Made by a program: the position numbers and the translations under genes
Part shown: in pieces, positions 34,867 through 46,392 of the stretch
How positions within the stretch are numbered: the stretch's first letter is position 1
Layout of the letters: each line of letters starts with the position of its first letter
Assembly: GCA_032719365.1 (NCBI GenBank)
Contig: CM064874.1
Location: 36,008,716 to 36,072,715 of the forward strand
Reading direction: 5' to 3'
Source: Prinsepia uniflora
Lineage: Eukaryota > Streptophyta > Magnoliopsida > Rosales > Rosaceae
Length of the DNA stretch: 64,000 nt
The notes under the pieces: model-generated
What the model saw: the letters and a program-made list of their open reading frames with translations, nothing else
Told to the model about the DNA's origin: nothing
The model's database searches: none

Positions 34867-37800
34867 CATTGGTTACCTTTCCCCAATTTGTGGATCTATG
34901 CCTATTGGTCCATTAATTAATTAATTAACTAAACACACATCTCTCATTTTTCTCTCTCTTCCTCCCGTGTATCATCTTCTTCATTGCTCTCCAACAATCA
35001 CACATACACGATCCCACAATACAACCCTCAATCTTGATTCGTTGTTGTTAGGCCTTAAACGAACTTGAGAGAAGAGAATGAGACGAGTCGAATGATGGCA
35101 ACGGCGTCGATAGTTGTGGGCGGTGGCCGGAAACCCGAGACGGTAATCCATTGGTTCAATTTTCGAATTCGATCTTTCGGAGTTTTTAAGGGTTTTCGTT
35201 GATTGGGACTTACTCCTTGGGTCATGGCGAAGCTGAGGAACCAAGAATAGGAGACAGGAGTGGCTGCAATCGATGGCACGATGCAGTTGCAGGTGGCTGG
35301 TCTGCACTCCTCCATGAACAGGTATGGAATTGAGCTCATTTCTTGTTTTTGAGGTGACTGATCGATTGGGGGGAATGAGACGAGGACATCGGACGAAGCA
35401 GGGAGGAAAATGGTTAAGGAACGACTGAGAACCGGTCGAGTTAGTCCGTCGGTTCGGTTGAATCGGACCGAACCGTTGAACCAGTTCAGACCGGGTTTAC
35501 CCAAGCTTGACGATGAACAGTACTGCCGCGTGTGGAGGGTAATTTGGGGATGTTGTCAACATGAATTTTAATCTATTCGATGTAACAAACATTTTGGGAT
35601 TGGTTTCGTGTCAATCGGGCACAATTTCGATATGTTTCGGGGTGTCTGAAGGTTTTAAATCAAGTTTAAAAATAGTTAAAAATTCAGGAAAATTACAGGG
35701 ATTTAATAGGAGGTTAATGAAGAGGTTAATAACCCTCTAGTGTGGTTTGGACAGGTTTGGAAGTCCCAGTGATAGTGATGGGGCCCGAGAAGGCTTATGG
35801 CAAGCGTATCGAGGCGGTAGAGTAGGACTGTCTGTGAGTGGACTTCATTTTCTAAATTGTGATGCATGCATAACTATTTTATATGTTTTACATACGTGAT
35901 TTCTATGATGATGATGATTGTGTCACTGGTGGATTATACGATTGCACGTATTTCTAGGTAAATCTGTATTTACACGTATTTCGAGGTTTACGAGTTTATG
36001 CTATTGCTATGTGATTTTGAGTTTAATAATGGTTCTCTGGCATGGTTTTGGTTTTGGAAAGATGAACTCGGGCATGAGACCCATTTGAATTATGTGATCG
36101 GGCCGGAGGCCTAGTTGGTTTACAAAATCGGGCTGAGACCCTTTTGAGTTATGTGATCGGGTCGGGGGTCCAGTGGTTTACAAAATCGGGCATAAGGCCC
36201 AGTTGAATTTTATAAATGTGATTTCGGGTCTGGGACCCTATGTTTCATAAACGTGATTTCGGGTCGGGGACCCTAAATGGATTTGTGATGTTTTATGGAG
36301 ATTTCGGGCGGGGCCCATTGAGATGTTTGAAATGACCTGTAAAACTGTTTTCCATATACCATCTTGATACGAGGATATGTGATGGTCTCCTCTAGGTGTC
36401 TGGGACACTGGGGAAGTCACGGTGCATTGCCTGCGAGGGGTCATTATACGGAGCTACCGAACCGTATAGTGACTTAGGAGTAGGAATGCTATGATTAGAC
36501 GTCTGGGATGTCAAACATTTGGGATGTCAGAGACATTGACCCGGAGAGACCCCAGGTAGCACGCGTTGCTTATTACCGTGAGATATGACATTTGGGACGT
36601 CGAGCGTCAGGGATGCTAGGCATCTGGGATGCCGAGGATGGTTATATTGTAACGACCTGTCCCAAATCCCTAGATTAGACTAGTGAGGTTAATCAGTGAT
36701 TAGTTAGGCGAAATCGGACGAACGATGCAAAATGACCGTTTTGCCCTTGGTCGTGGCAAAACGTTGACTTTTCATTCGTGCGGTGAAATGGACTTTGACC
36801 GATTGCCGTGACATAGCTTAGGACGTCACGAGTTCATAGACAGGTGGCACGTTCAATTCCGATGTTCGAGGAAGAAGTTATGACGTTCGGAAGTTTAGGG
36901 GCATTTTAGTAATTTTGGTTAAAGGGGGTCAAATGTTGACTTTTTGACCGAGAGGTCCAATGGCCGAGGGCCAAAGACCATTACGTAGATCGGGACGATA
37001 CGAATCCATAGGCAGGTGGCATGCTGAAATCAGACTTCGAACGGCGAAGTTATAGGTCACGGAAGTTTGATTTTACTATGCACGTACTTCGAGATGGGGA
37101 TGATTTGGCAAAATCGGATTGGGCTAGATATTTAGGTGGGTCCCATGGATGGGTGACAAGTGTCACTCATCCCATTGGCCAATTTCCCTAAAAATTGGAT
37201 CTACTTAATAAAATATTATTATATTTATTATTATATAATTAATCCATCTATCATCAAATCCTAACCATCCATTACCAATTAATCCTTCAATCCTCACCAT
37301 CAATCTTCTCTTCTCTCATCAGCCATCATCTCTTCTTCTTCATCCTCACAACCCGAACCCATAAACACCATTTCCCCTATATTCTTCATTTTCTTCAAAA
37401 AATCGAAACACACACACACACCATCACCATTCATTGCTTGTGTGAGCTGAGAGTGACCGTTTGAGGAGTGTGAGGGCTGAGGACCGAGAGGCTAGACGGT
37501 GGCCCACGGCGGAGTGAACCCGTGAGGTAAGAAAATATTTGAAATTCGAATTTGAGGTTGAATGGTTTTTACTCGATTCCATTAATTGGGTAAGGTTCTT
37601 AGGGATCCCAGGAGATTATTGGGATTGGTTTCGAGGCGTTGGACGGCCTGGAACAACCGTGAACGGCGGGAGAAAATCCGGCCACCATGGCCGAGGTTCA
37701 AGGCACTGGTTTTGAGGGTTTTTATCCGATTTTAATAGCTAAAAAGATTAGAAATGGGATTAGGAAGGTATTGGAATAAAATGGGGCAAAATGGATCGAA

Positions 37801-38904
37801 AACATGGAGGTTTGAGGGTTGAACCGGTCGAGCCGGTCTGGTCTGGTTCAAACCAGCGAACCAGGTCGGCGGGAGGTAGCTGGTGACACTGTTCACCGCG
37901 CGTGATCTCACGCGCAGGTGACTTCCTAGGGCATGTGGGGGCGAACGGGACACTATTTTGGAATGTTTTCAACATGTGAAACACTCTATTCGATGTAACG
38001 AACATTTTGGGACTGGTTTCGTGTCAATCGGACATCGTTTCGATAGGTTTCGGGTTGTCGGAAGGATTAGGGTCGGTTTAAAAATAGTTAAAAGTTCGGG
38101 AAAATTACGGGGCTTTGGTAGGAGGTTAATTAAGTAGTTAGTAACCTTCTATTAAAATTTGGACAGGTTTGGGAGTCCCGGTGACAGTGATCGGCTCGAG
38201 AGAGCCTATGGCACGCAAATCTAGGCGGAAGCTCGGACGGTCTGTGAGTGGACCTTGTTTTCTAAATTGTTGCATGCATAAATTTTTATTATATGTTTTA
38301 AATACTTGTTTGTGATGCCATGAGTGCATTTGGATGTGTGGTTACGTATAGGCACGTATTTCGAGGTTTCGGCCCTATACGGTGCCTATACGGGTCTGTA
38401 TTCTTTTATTGGTCTAAATTAAATGGTTTTGGATTTCTAAAAGGATAAACTCGGGTATGAGACCAATTTGGTTTGGTCTCGGGCATATGACTCTAGTTAC
38501 GACCTACGGGTCTAAATCGTGGTCGCGACGGGTGCTATGTGCACGGCGATCGACGATACGACGCTCGCCTCCGGATTGGGATGTGTTCCTTCCGGACAGA
38601 TCACGATGCACGATTCGTGGTCGGGCAGCCTGGGGAGGCTCAAATTTGGAGTGCTGACGGTTCAGGATATCGATCGGTGATGAGTGCACCATGATCTTGT
38701 GGTGGTTGCGTCGGTTGATACGTTCACGGCGACATACCAGGATTGAGGGCGGTCCTGGATGGATGGTTGCACGCATCACTATGATCGGAGTCATGACTGA
38801 CCCTTAGATATCGGGCACGGTGCCCAGTTGAGTCATATGTTCGGGCACGAGACCCATTTACTTTATGGTTTATGATTTCGGGTCAGGGACCCTAGATGGA
38901 TCTC

Positions 38905-39040
38905 CAAGTTCATGACGGTTTATGGGAACCGGCATGAACCTTTATCAGGTCATTCTGGTTCATGACGGTTTATGGGAACCGACATGAACCCTGTTTAATG
39001 GATGTTATGGATCATGACGGTTCAGGGGAACCGGGCATGG
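38905..39040. repeat. Hairpin-unit array in LTR D (GGTTCATG..CATGAACC)
   Basis: About three ~60-bp units. Each has outer arms GGTTCATG/CATGAACC and an inner pair CGGTT/AACCG around a short loop. LTRs E and S carry the same array with five units. Confidence 0.8.
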
Positions 39041-39750
39041 ATGTTTATGTTATGTATATATATGTTCATATACCTTCCTTTACTTGTTCTATTATCTCCT
39101 CCGAGGAGGGTCGTTGGCCTGGGTGGACCCCGGAGTAGTCACGGAGCACTGACTGAGTGGGAGTCGCCCCAGTTGGGTTCCTTACTCTCAGGAAGGCTGG
39201 TTACTATAACCTCAGGGCGGGTCAGTGGTCTTCGGACATTAACTTGGTACCTAAAAGACTTGGGTTTGAGATCCCGGGTAGCACGCGCGTAGCTTTGGAA
39301 ACCGTGACAGGATTGGTTGTGTGAATTATATGTATATATGATGTATGCTATATGATATATGATGTATGTTTACACAGGTTTTGGGCAGTGGCCCGTATGA
39401 TTGGTTTCTTATGATTTGGGCTGAGTCCCTTATGGATTTGGGCAGTGGCCCGTATAGTCATTTTCATTATGGTTCTTTCAATCTTAGTTTTGGGCTTAGT
39501 TCCCACATATGGTTTCTTTGGTTAAACGGTTTTCGAATGCATGCATGCATTTTAGTGAAGGGTACAAATGTTTTCTTATGGAAATGTTTTTATATACTCT
39601 TGTTTTGTCCACTCACAGCTTTAAATGTTTTGACTGCCCTTCAGGTTGACATCGGATGTCGACTGTAGCAGAGACCGAGATATCACATACCTCCTCCGGA
39701 TCCTGGCGTACTCTAATAGCCCGAGAGGGCAAAGGTCGGAATTATCCCTT

Positions 39751-39771
39751 GTCTGACACTTCGTGTCAGAC
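39751..39771. terminator. Terminal hairpin of LTR D
   Basis: GTCTGACAC-TTC-GTGTCAGAC, a perfect 9-bp stem, followed by GGGAGCAGGG, about 55 bp before the LTR end. Perfect copies also occur in E (42910-42930), S (55221-55241) and F (44926-44946, loop TTT). Confidence 0.7.
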
Positions 39772-39865
39772 GGGAGCAGGGTCTTCCCGCGTTAATCCCA
39801 AGGGGATTGGGATGGGTCCTGTCATATATAGTAAATATGGATTGTTGGGATCATGAAATGGTATT

Positions 39866-42800
39866 TGTAACGACCCGTCCCAAATTTCATGGTTAGATTA
39901 GTGACTAATCACGATTAGTGAGGCTAATCCGTGATTAGTAGAGCGAAATCGGACGAGCGGTGCGAAATGACCGTTTTGCCCCTGATGGTGGCAAAACGTT
40001 GACTTTTTAATCGGGCGGTCAAATGGACTTTGACCGATGACCGTGACGTAGTTCGTGACGTCACGAGTTCATAGACAGGTGGCACGTTCAATTCCGACGT
40101 TCGAGGAGGAAGTTATGACGTTCGGAAGTTTAGGGGCATTTTGGTAATTTAGGTTAAATGGGGTCAAATGTTGACTTTTTGACCGGGAGGTCCGATGGCC
40201 GAGGGCCGAAGACTGTTACATAGATGAGGACGATACGAATCCATAGACAGGCGGCACACTGAAATCGGACTTCGAACGGGAGAGTTATGGGTCACGGAAG
40301 TTCGATTTCACTATGCACGAACTTCGAGACGGGGACGTTTCGGCGAAATCTGATTGGGTGGATATTTTGGTGGGCCCCATGGATGAGTGACAAGTGTCAC
40401 TCATCCCATTACTTTGATCCCCCAAAATGTGGATCTAAATAATTAAATATTATTATTTTAATTATTTTATAATTTAACCTAACAACTATTAATCCTAACC
40501 ATCCATTTCAACCCTACCTTTTAATCCTCACCATCAATCTCTCCTTCTCTCATCAGCCATCTCCTTCATCTTTGTTCATCCTTCCACCCGAAACCCCATA
40601 ACACCATTTTCTCCATTTTCTTCCTTTTCCTTCAAAAACCAAAACACACAATCACACTTCACCATTCATCACTTGTATGAGCGGGGAATGACCGTGGGGG
40701 AAGGGTGAAGGGCTGAGGACGGAAAGGGTGGACAGTGGCCCACAGTGGAGGACACGGCGGAGGAGAACCCGTGAGGTAAGGAAATTTCAAAAATTCGAAA
40801 TTGGGTTTTAATGGGTTTTACTCGATTCCATTAATTGGGTGAGGTTCCTAGGACTCCCAGGAGATGAATGGGACTGATTTCGAGGCATTAGACGGCCTGG
40901 AACAGCCGTGAACGGCGGGAGAAGTCACGGCCGCCACGGCCAAGCTCGAAGGTATGGTTTTTGATGTTTTCCTTCCATTTTAATGTCATAGGACTGTAGG
41001 TTAGGATTAGAGGATGAAAATGGGACAAACGGGAACGGTTTTGGTGGCTGGACGGCGGAGAACCGGCCGGGTCAAGCCGCGGGTCACGGCGACCCGGTTG
41101 CAGACATTCGGGTCGACCCGCGAGGAGGCAGGGATGACTGATGACATCATCCTGATGACGTCATCATGTCAGGGATGACGTCATCATGTCAGATCTGACA
41201 ATGTTAGACTGACATGTCAGACAGTGGACCAATGGGAGCGTGACACGTGTCACTGTCAGGGGCTGTCAGTGATGACGTCAGCGATGACGTCAGCAGGTAC
41301 TGTAGCAGGCGCGTGAAGCCCACGCGCAGCCACTTCAGGCGGCGCGTGAGGGCGCGTGGCAGGGAATCTGGGGAAGGTTCCAACATACGAAATCATCTAT
41401 TCGATGTAACGAACATTTTGGGACTGGTTTCGTGTCGATCGGACACCATCTCGATATGTTTCGGAGCATCGGAAGGTTTAGGTTCGGGATTAAAAATAGT
41501 TAAAAATACGGGACAATTACGGGGCTTTGGTAGGAGGTTAATTAAATAGTTAGTAACCTTCTATTACGATTTGGACAGGTTTGGGAGTCCCGGTGACGGT
41601 GATCGGCTCGGGGAGCCATATGGCACGCAAATCGAGGCGGCAGCTCGGACGGTCTGTGAGTGGACCTTGTTTTCTAAATTGGTGCATGCATAAATGTTTA
41701 TTATATGTTTTATTACTTGTTTGATGATTCCATGGGTGCATTTGTATGTGGTTACGTATAAGCACGTATTTCGAGGTTTCGGCCTTATACGGTGCTTATA
41801 CGGGTCTGTATTTCTTTATTGATTTAAATGAACTGAATTTGGATTTCAAAATGATAAACTCGGGTATGAGACCCATTTGGTTTTGTCTCGGGCATATGAC
41901 CTCAGATTCCGGGCACGGTGACCAGTTGGTGTCCTATGTTCGGGTACGAGACCCAGTCACTTTACGGTTTTGATTTCAGGTCAGGGAACCTTAAATGGAT
42001 TTCCCGGTTCATGACGGTTTATGGGAACCGGCATGAACTCTTAATATGGTATCATGGTTCATGACGGTTTATGGGAACCGGCATGAACCCTTGTTGGTTA
42101 TTACGGTACATGACGGTTTATGGGAACCGGCATGTTACCTGGTTATGTTATTACAGTACATGACGGTTTACGGGAACCGGCATGTTACCTAATTATGGAT
42201 ATTATGGATCATGACGGTTCAGGGGAACCGGTCATGAATGTTTATGTTATGTATATATATGTTCGTCTACCTTCTTTTACTTCTATTATCTCCTCCGGGG
42301 AGGGTCGTTGGCATGGGTGGACCCCGGAGTAGTCACGGAGCACCAACTGAGTGGAGTCAGCCCCCAGTTGGGTTCCTTACTCTCAGGAAGGCTATGATTA
42401 CTTTTACCTCGGGTAGGGTCAGTGGTCTGCGGACATTGATCTTGACTTTGAGAAGACTCGGATTGAGACCTGGGTAGCACGCGCGTGGCTTTGGATACCG
42501 TGACAGGATTGGTTGTGTGACTTATATATATGTATGTGATGGATATATGATATATGATATGTGGTGTGTACAGGTGTGCACTGGATTTGGGCAGTGGCCC
42601 GTATGGTCGTTTTTATTGTGGTCCTTTCGACCTTAGTTTATATCTGCTTTGGGCTTAGTCCCACATATAGTTGTTTTGGATAAATGGTTTTCGAATGCAT
42701 GCATGCTTTTTAGTGGAGGGTACAAATGTCTTCCTTATTAAATGTTTTTATAAACTCTTTGTTTTGTCCACTCACAGTTTTTAATGTTTTGACTGCCCTT

Positions 42801-42983
42801 CAGGTTGACATCGGATGTGGGCTGTAGCAGAGATCGAGATATCACATGCCTCCTCCGGATCCTGGCGTACTCTGATAGCCCGGGAGGGCAAAGGTCGGAA
42901 ATATCCCTTGTCTGACACTCCGTGTCAGACGGGAGCAGGGTCATCTCGCACTAATCCCCGGGGGATTGGGATGGGTCCTGTCA
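39866..42983 (+). mobile_element. LTR E, young solo LTR
   Basis: Starts TGTAACGACCCGTCCC, ends GGGATGGGTCCTGTCA; perfect GTATT flanks (39861-39865, 42984-42988). Palindrome 40381-40406, donor-like GTGAGGTAAG near 40770, short ACGT-core array 41125-41300, hairpin units 42003-42240. By eye almost identical to LTR S (52353-55293), so both are recent. It lies only 41 bp from LTR D inside LTR F. Confidence 0.93.
42003..42240. repeat. Hairpin-unit array in LTR E, five units
   Basis: Units of about 55-60 bp with inner ACGGTTTATGGGAACCG constant. Outer arms alternate: GGTTCATG/CATGAAC in units 1-2, GGTACATG (or AGTACATG)/CATGTTACC in units 3-4, GGATCATG/TCATGAATG in unit 5. Confidence 0.85.
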
Positions 42984-43252
42984 GTATTTCTGTCTTTGTG
43001 GATTTGTGGTTATGGATTTGGACAGTGGCCCACTTGGTTTTGGATTTACTGTTAGGACCCACCCTCCTCAGTCAGGACCTGACTCATCTAGCACCATATT
43101 GTCCGTTTTGGACTTCGCCCTCACGGTTTTGTTTTCGGGAGCTCACGGTACAACTTCCCAGGGGGTCACCCATCATGAAATTGCACCAGCCTCAACTCGC
43201 TTAACTTTGGAGTTCCCCCGGAATCCAAAGCTAGTGAGCTCCCAAAAGGCCT

Positions 43253-43392
43253 ATTTTAGATAAGAGATGTGCCCTTGCCCACTCTATCTAATACTATATT
43301 GTCCTCTCTGGGAGACCAAAGCCACACCTGCAGGGTTTTGTTCCCAAGACCTCACGCTTGGCAGGGCACACCTTAACCAACGCGGCCAAGGG
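43253..43392 (-). repeat. tRNA-like (SINE-like) insert in TRIM LTR 1
   Basis: On the minus strand GGCCGCGTTGGTTAAGG resembles a tRNA A box, and GGTCTTGGGAACAAAACCC resembles a decayed B box about 35 bp further on. The segment is bounded by AGGCCTA-type direct repeats (43247-43253 and 43393-43399). Equivalent segments are at 43790-43929 and 44329-44467; the short TRIM LTR at 15723-16021 lacks it. Confidence 0.6.
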
Positions 43393-43513
43393 AGGCCTAG
43401 TGCTAGATTGATATATGCCTACACCTTTAAGGCACACCACCATCCTCCCAGACCATTCCCCCTCGTATGAATGTGGGATTGTTCACTGTTCCCTCCAAGG
43501 CACGGGTCTTACA

Positions 43514-43584
43514 ATCCACCCCCCTTAGGGCCCAGCGTCCTCGCTAGCACACTTCCCGGTCGGGGTCTGGCTCTGATACCATTC
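43514..43584 (-). other. TRIM internal segment 1 (PBS and PPT)
   Basis: Primer-binding site TGGTATCAGAGC (minus strand, 43570-43581) lies 3 bases from LTR 2. Purine tract CCTAAGGGGGGTGGAT (minus strand, 43514-43529) adjoins LTR 1. No other functional sequence is present. Segment 2 at 44054-44124 is the same. Confidence 0.88.
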
Positions 43585-44925
43585 TGTCAAGACCCGACCC
43601 TCCTCGGTCAGGACCTGACTCATCTAGCACCATATTATCCGCTTTGGGCTTCGCCCTCACAGTTTTGTTTTCTGGAGTTCACGGTGCAACTTCCCAGGGG
43701 GTCACCCATCATGAAATTGCATCAGCCTCAACTCCACTTAAGTTTGGAGTTCCCCCAGAATCCAAAGCTAGTGAGCTCCCAAAAGGCCTAGTTTAGATAA
43801 GAGATGTGTCCTTGCCCACTCTATCTAATACTATATTGTCCCATCTGGGCAACCAAAGCCACACCCGTAGGGTTTTGTTCCCAAGACCTCACGCTTGGCA
43901 GGGTACACCATAACCAACGCGGCCAAGAGAGGCCTATTGCTAGATAGATGTGTGCCTACAACTTTAAGGCACACCACCATCCTCTCCCAGACCATTCCCC
44001 CATCGCAGGAATGTGGGATCGTTCACAGTTCCCTCCAGGACATGGGTCTTACAATCCACCCCCCTTAGGGCCCAGCGTCCTCGCTGGCACACTTCTCGGT
44101 CGGGGTCTGGCTCTGATACCATTCTGTCATGACCCGACACTCCTCGGTCAGGAACTGACTCATCTAGCACCATATTGTCCGCTTTGGGCTTCGCCCTCAC
44201 GGTTTTGTTTTCGGGAGTTCACGGTGCAACTTCCCAAGGGGTCACCCATCATGAAATTGCATCAGCCTCAACTCGCTTAAGTTTGGAGTTCCCCCAGAAT
44301 CCAAAGCTAGTGAGCTCCCAAAAGGCCTAGTTTAGATAAGAGATGTGTCCTTGCCCACTCTATCTAATACTATATTGTCCCCTCTGGCGACCAAAGCCAC
44401 ACCCACAGGGTTTTGTTCTCAAGACCTCACGCTTGGCAGGGCACACCTTAACCAACGCGGCCAAGGGAGGCCTAGTTCTAGATAGTTGTGTGCCTACACC
44501 TTTAAGGCACACCACGATCCTCTCCCAGACCATTCCCCCATCGCAGGAATGTGGGATCGTTCACCGTTCCCTCCAGGACACGGGTCTTACATTTACGAAT
44601 TTTGGTATTCTATAGTTTTGGGCTGAGTTCCCACACGTGGTTTTTAGTTACGCTTTTTGGGCTACGACCCTAATGGTTTACTGAGTAAATGTTATTACTG
44701 ATTTCACAATGCATGCATACTTTTTAGTGAAGCGCATAATTTATCTTTATGAAATGCGTTTTTATAAATTTATTGATTTTCGTCCACTCACAGTTCTGAA
44801 TAGTTTTAATGCCCTTTAGGTTGATCACAGATGTGGGCTGTAGCGGAGATCGAGACATCGCACTCCTCCAACGATCTTGGCGCGCTCTGGGAGCCCCGTA
44901 TGGGCTGAGATATGTATTATCCCTT

Positions 44926-44946
44926 GTCTGACACTTTGTGTCAGAC
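44926..44946. terminator. Terminal hairpin of LTR F
   Basis: GTCTGACAC-TTT-GTGTCAGAC, stem intact although LTR F is older and otherwise diverged. Followed by GGGAGCATG and the LTR end. Confidence 0.65.
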
Positions 44947-45017
44947 GGGAGCATGACGCATCCCACGTTAATCCCGGGGGGAGGGGGGGGAGAGAGAGAT
45001 TGGGATGGGTCGTGTTA

Positions 45018-46005
45018 TTGACATCCATCACACACTCTTACCAAACATATAATAACAATTGCACACCTATAGCTATAAGCCTAAAATACAAGGCAATCCA
45101 TCTCATGGCCAATTATCCAACTTATGAAGCTATCGACTTTCGGATTCACTTCCTTCACGATTCTATATGTCCAAAACTTTTCTTTCTCTGTAGGATAATG
45201 ACCCTTGTCACAATCAAGTCAAAGGGAACCAGACTACCTTTACTAAATCTCTAAGCATTGCAAGGGTATAAGTTAATCCAGAAAGCATCAAAATCATAAA
45301 TCAATCATAAAGAAAATAATTTAACATACTTACACCTGAAGGCATATCATTTGTCCACAATAGGAGCTGTATCTTCTGTGCTACCATTTTTCACGCTACG
45401 CTAAATTATTACACTTTTTGCACTAAATTACAATACAACCACCTCTCGGCTCTTCAAGATTCATATTCCGACAACACGATTCACATCCAAACCACCACTG
45501 GATATCTGAACTCCTATTAGAGTTCCAATTTATTTTCCCAATAAAATAAGCTTTGTTAGCTATAATTTTTGACCAACACATTAACATACACGTCGAATCC
45601 GACGAAAAACCGTCCATCACACTAATCCTCCAACTCTTAGTCCAACTGGGGAAACATATTCACCTTTCTCAAGTCTAACATACCAACGATTACACTGACT
45701 TCCACTAGTGAGCTCACTTATTATTTTAAGTCATACGACTATTTCCCCTTACTAAGACAGGACATCCACTATTCACGACACGTATACAATCCAACATCAC
45801 AAGCATCAAAGAAACACACTATTTTACAACACATATAACACCTCGAATAATCTAGGTGAGTTGTACTAGCAACACATATCTCATACAACCAATTCACGTC
45901 CATCCCAAAACTACCTTGGGGCTCCTATTCTCGTCTCACTACCAAATCGTGCACGAGGTTCACATCTCGGAGGCATGAAAATTCCAAGCACATATCAAAA
46001 CCCAA
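45018..46005 (-). pseudogene. Internal region of element P with gag start remnant
   Basis: Downstream of the primer-binding site the minus strand has an ATG at 45976 that begins MPPRCEPRARFGSETRIGAP, like the MPPRR start of many plant gypsy gag proteins, and stops at TAG 45911-45913. Further left only short frames remain (for example 45423-45620). Most of gag and all recognisable pol are lost or lie beyond the window's detectable similarity. Confidence 0.55.
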
Positions 46006-46017
46006 GCTCTGATACCA
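46006..46017 (-). other. Primer-binding site of element P
   Basis: Minus strand TGGTATCAGAGC, three bases from the LTR end TGTCA at 46021. Marks the LTR to its right as the 5' LTR of P. Confidence 0.88.
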
Positions 46018-46392
46018 AGTTGACAGGACGCAACCTGGAGAACAACATATATCACATTTTTGAACCCTGCTCCCGTTTGATAGGTAACCTAAAATACCGA
46101 ATGAACCCTCAAACCTTGTCAGATAAGGGATACTTTCATACTCGTGTACTCATACCTCCGCTCCATAAGCAGCCCCTATTCTCATACATAAACCCCGAAG
46201 GGTTTCAAAACCAAGGAGAAGTGTGAGTAGAAGAAAAATAAATCACAGGACCCATCCTAAATTTCAAGAAAACTAAACCGGTTCTACTTCCTTCTGACCA
46301 CTTGGGTCAGACAAGGGATTTCTCTAAGTACTTCAAATTCATTTATTCTTTAAACTAGATAAATCCACCGCACTGGAATACCACCCACTTTC

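Larger units (their letters stand above)
36648..39824 (+). mobile_element. LTR D, solo LTR
   Basis: Starts TGTAACGACCTGTCCC and ends GGGATGGGTCCTGTCA, with perfect TATAT flanks (36643-36647, 39825-39829). Palindrome 37147-37172 with CATTGG. A donor-like GTGAGGTAAG follows the leader near 37522, and an acceptor-like TTTGGACAG lies near 38158. Hairpin units at 38905-39035. Terminal hairpin 39751-39771. Confidence 0.92.
43050..44591 (-). mobile_element. Tandem TRIM (three LTRs, two internal segments)
   Basis: Three LTRs (43050-43513, 43585-44053, 44125-44591; 464, 469 and 467 bp) alternate with two 71-bp internal segments. Each LTR runs, on the minus strand, from TGTAAGACCCGTGTC to GGTCTTGACA or a close variant. 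Each internal segment holds only a primer-binding site and a purine tract, so this is a terminal-repeat retrotransposon in miniature. The whole array is flanked by a perfect TTTAC duplication (43045-43049, 44592-44596). It lies in LTR F. It has no coding capacity. Confidence 0.92.
34496..45017 (+). mobile_element. LTR F, solo LTR containing LTR D, LTR E and a TRIM array
   Basis: Starts TGTAACGACCTGTCCC, ends GGGATGGGTCGTGTTA. Flanks TTAAC (34491-34495) and TTGAC (45018-45022) agree at 4 of 5 bases. Without its insertions it is about 2.7 kb. Palindrome at 34841-34866, hairpin array at 36497-36633, terminal hairpin at 44926-44946. It belongs to the same subfamily as LTR C. Confidence 0.8.

Noticed and set aside
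35055..35504. 149-residue minus-strand frame
   Set aside because: Falls in the leader region of LTR F; other copies do not keep it and no family is recognisable.
42003..42240. Regularly spaced repeats resembling a CRISPR array
   Set aside because: The repeats are hairpin units within a plant LTR, with related rather than unique spacers; no cas genes and a eukaryotic context.
43370..43392. Genuine tRNA gene
   Set aside because: The A- and B-box-like sequences do not fold into an intact cloverleaf, and the segment recurs only inside TRIM LTRs.
43264..44615. Frames of 67-110 residues such as the repeated GTTSQGVTHHE-type peptides
   Set aside because: Repeated because the TRIM LTR itself is repeated; no protein similarity recognised.
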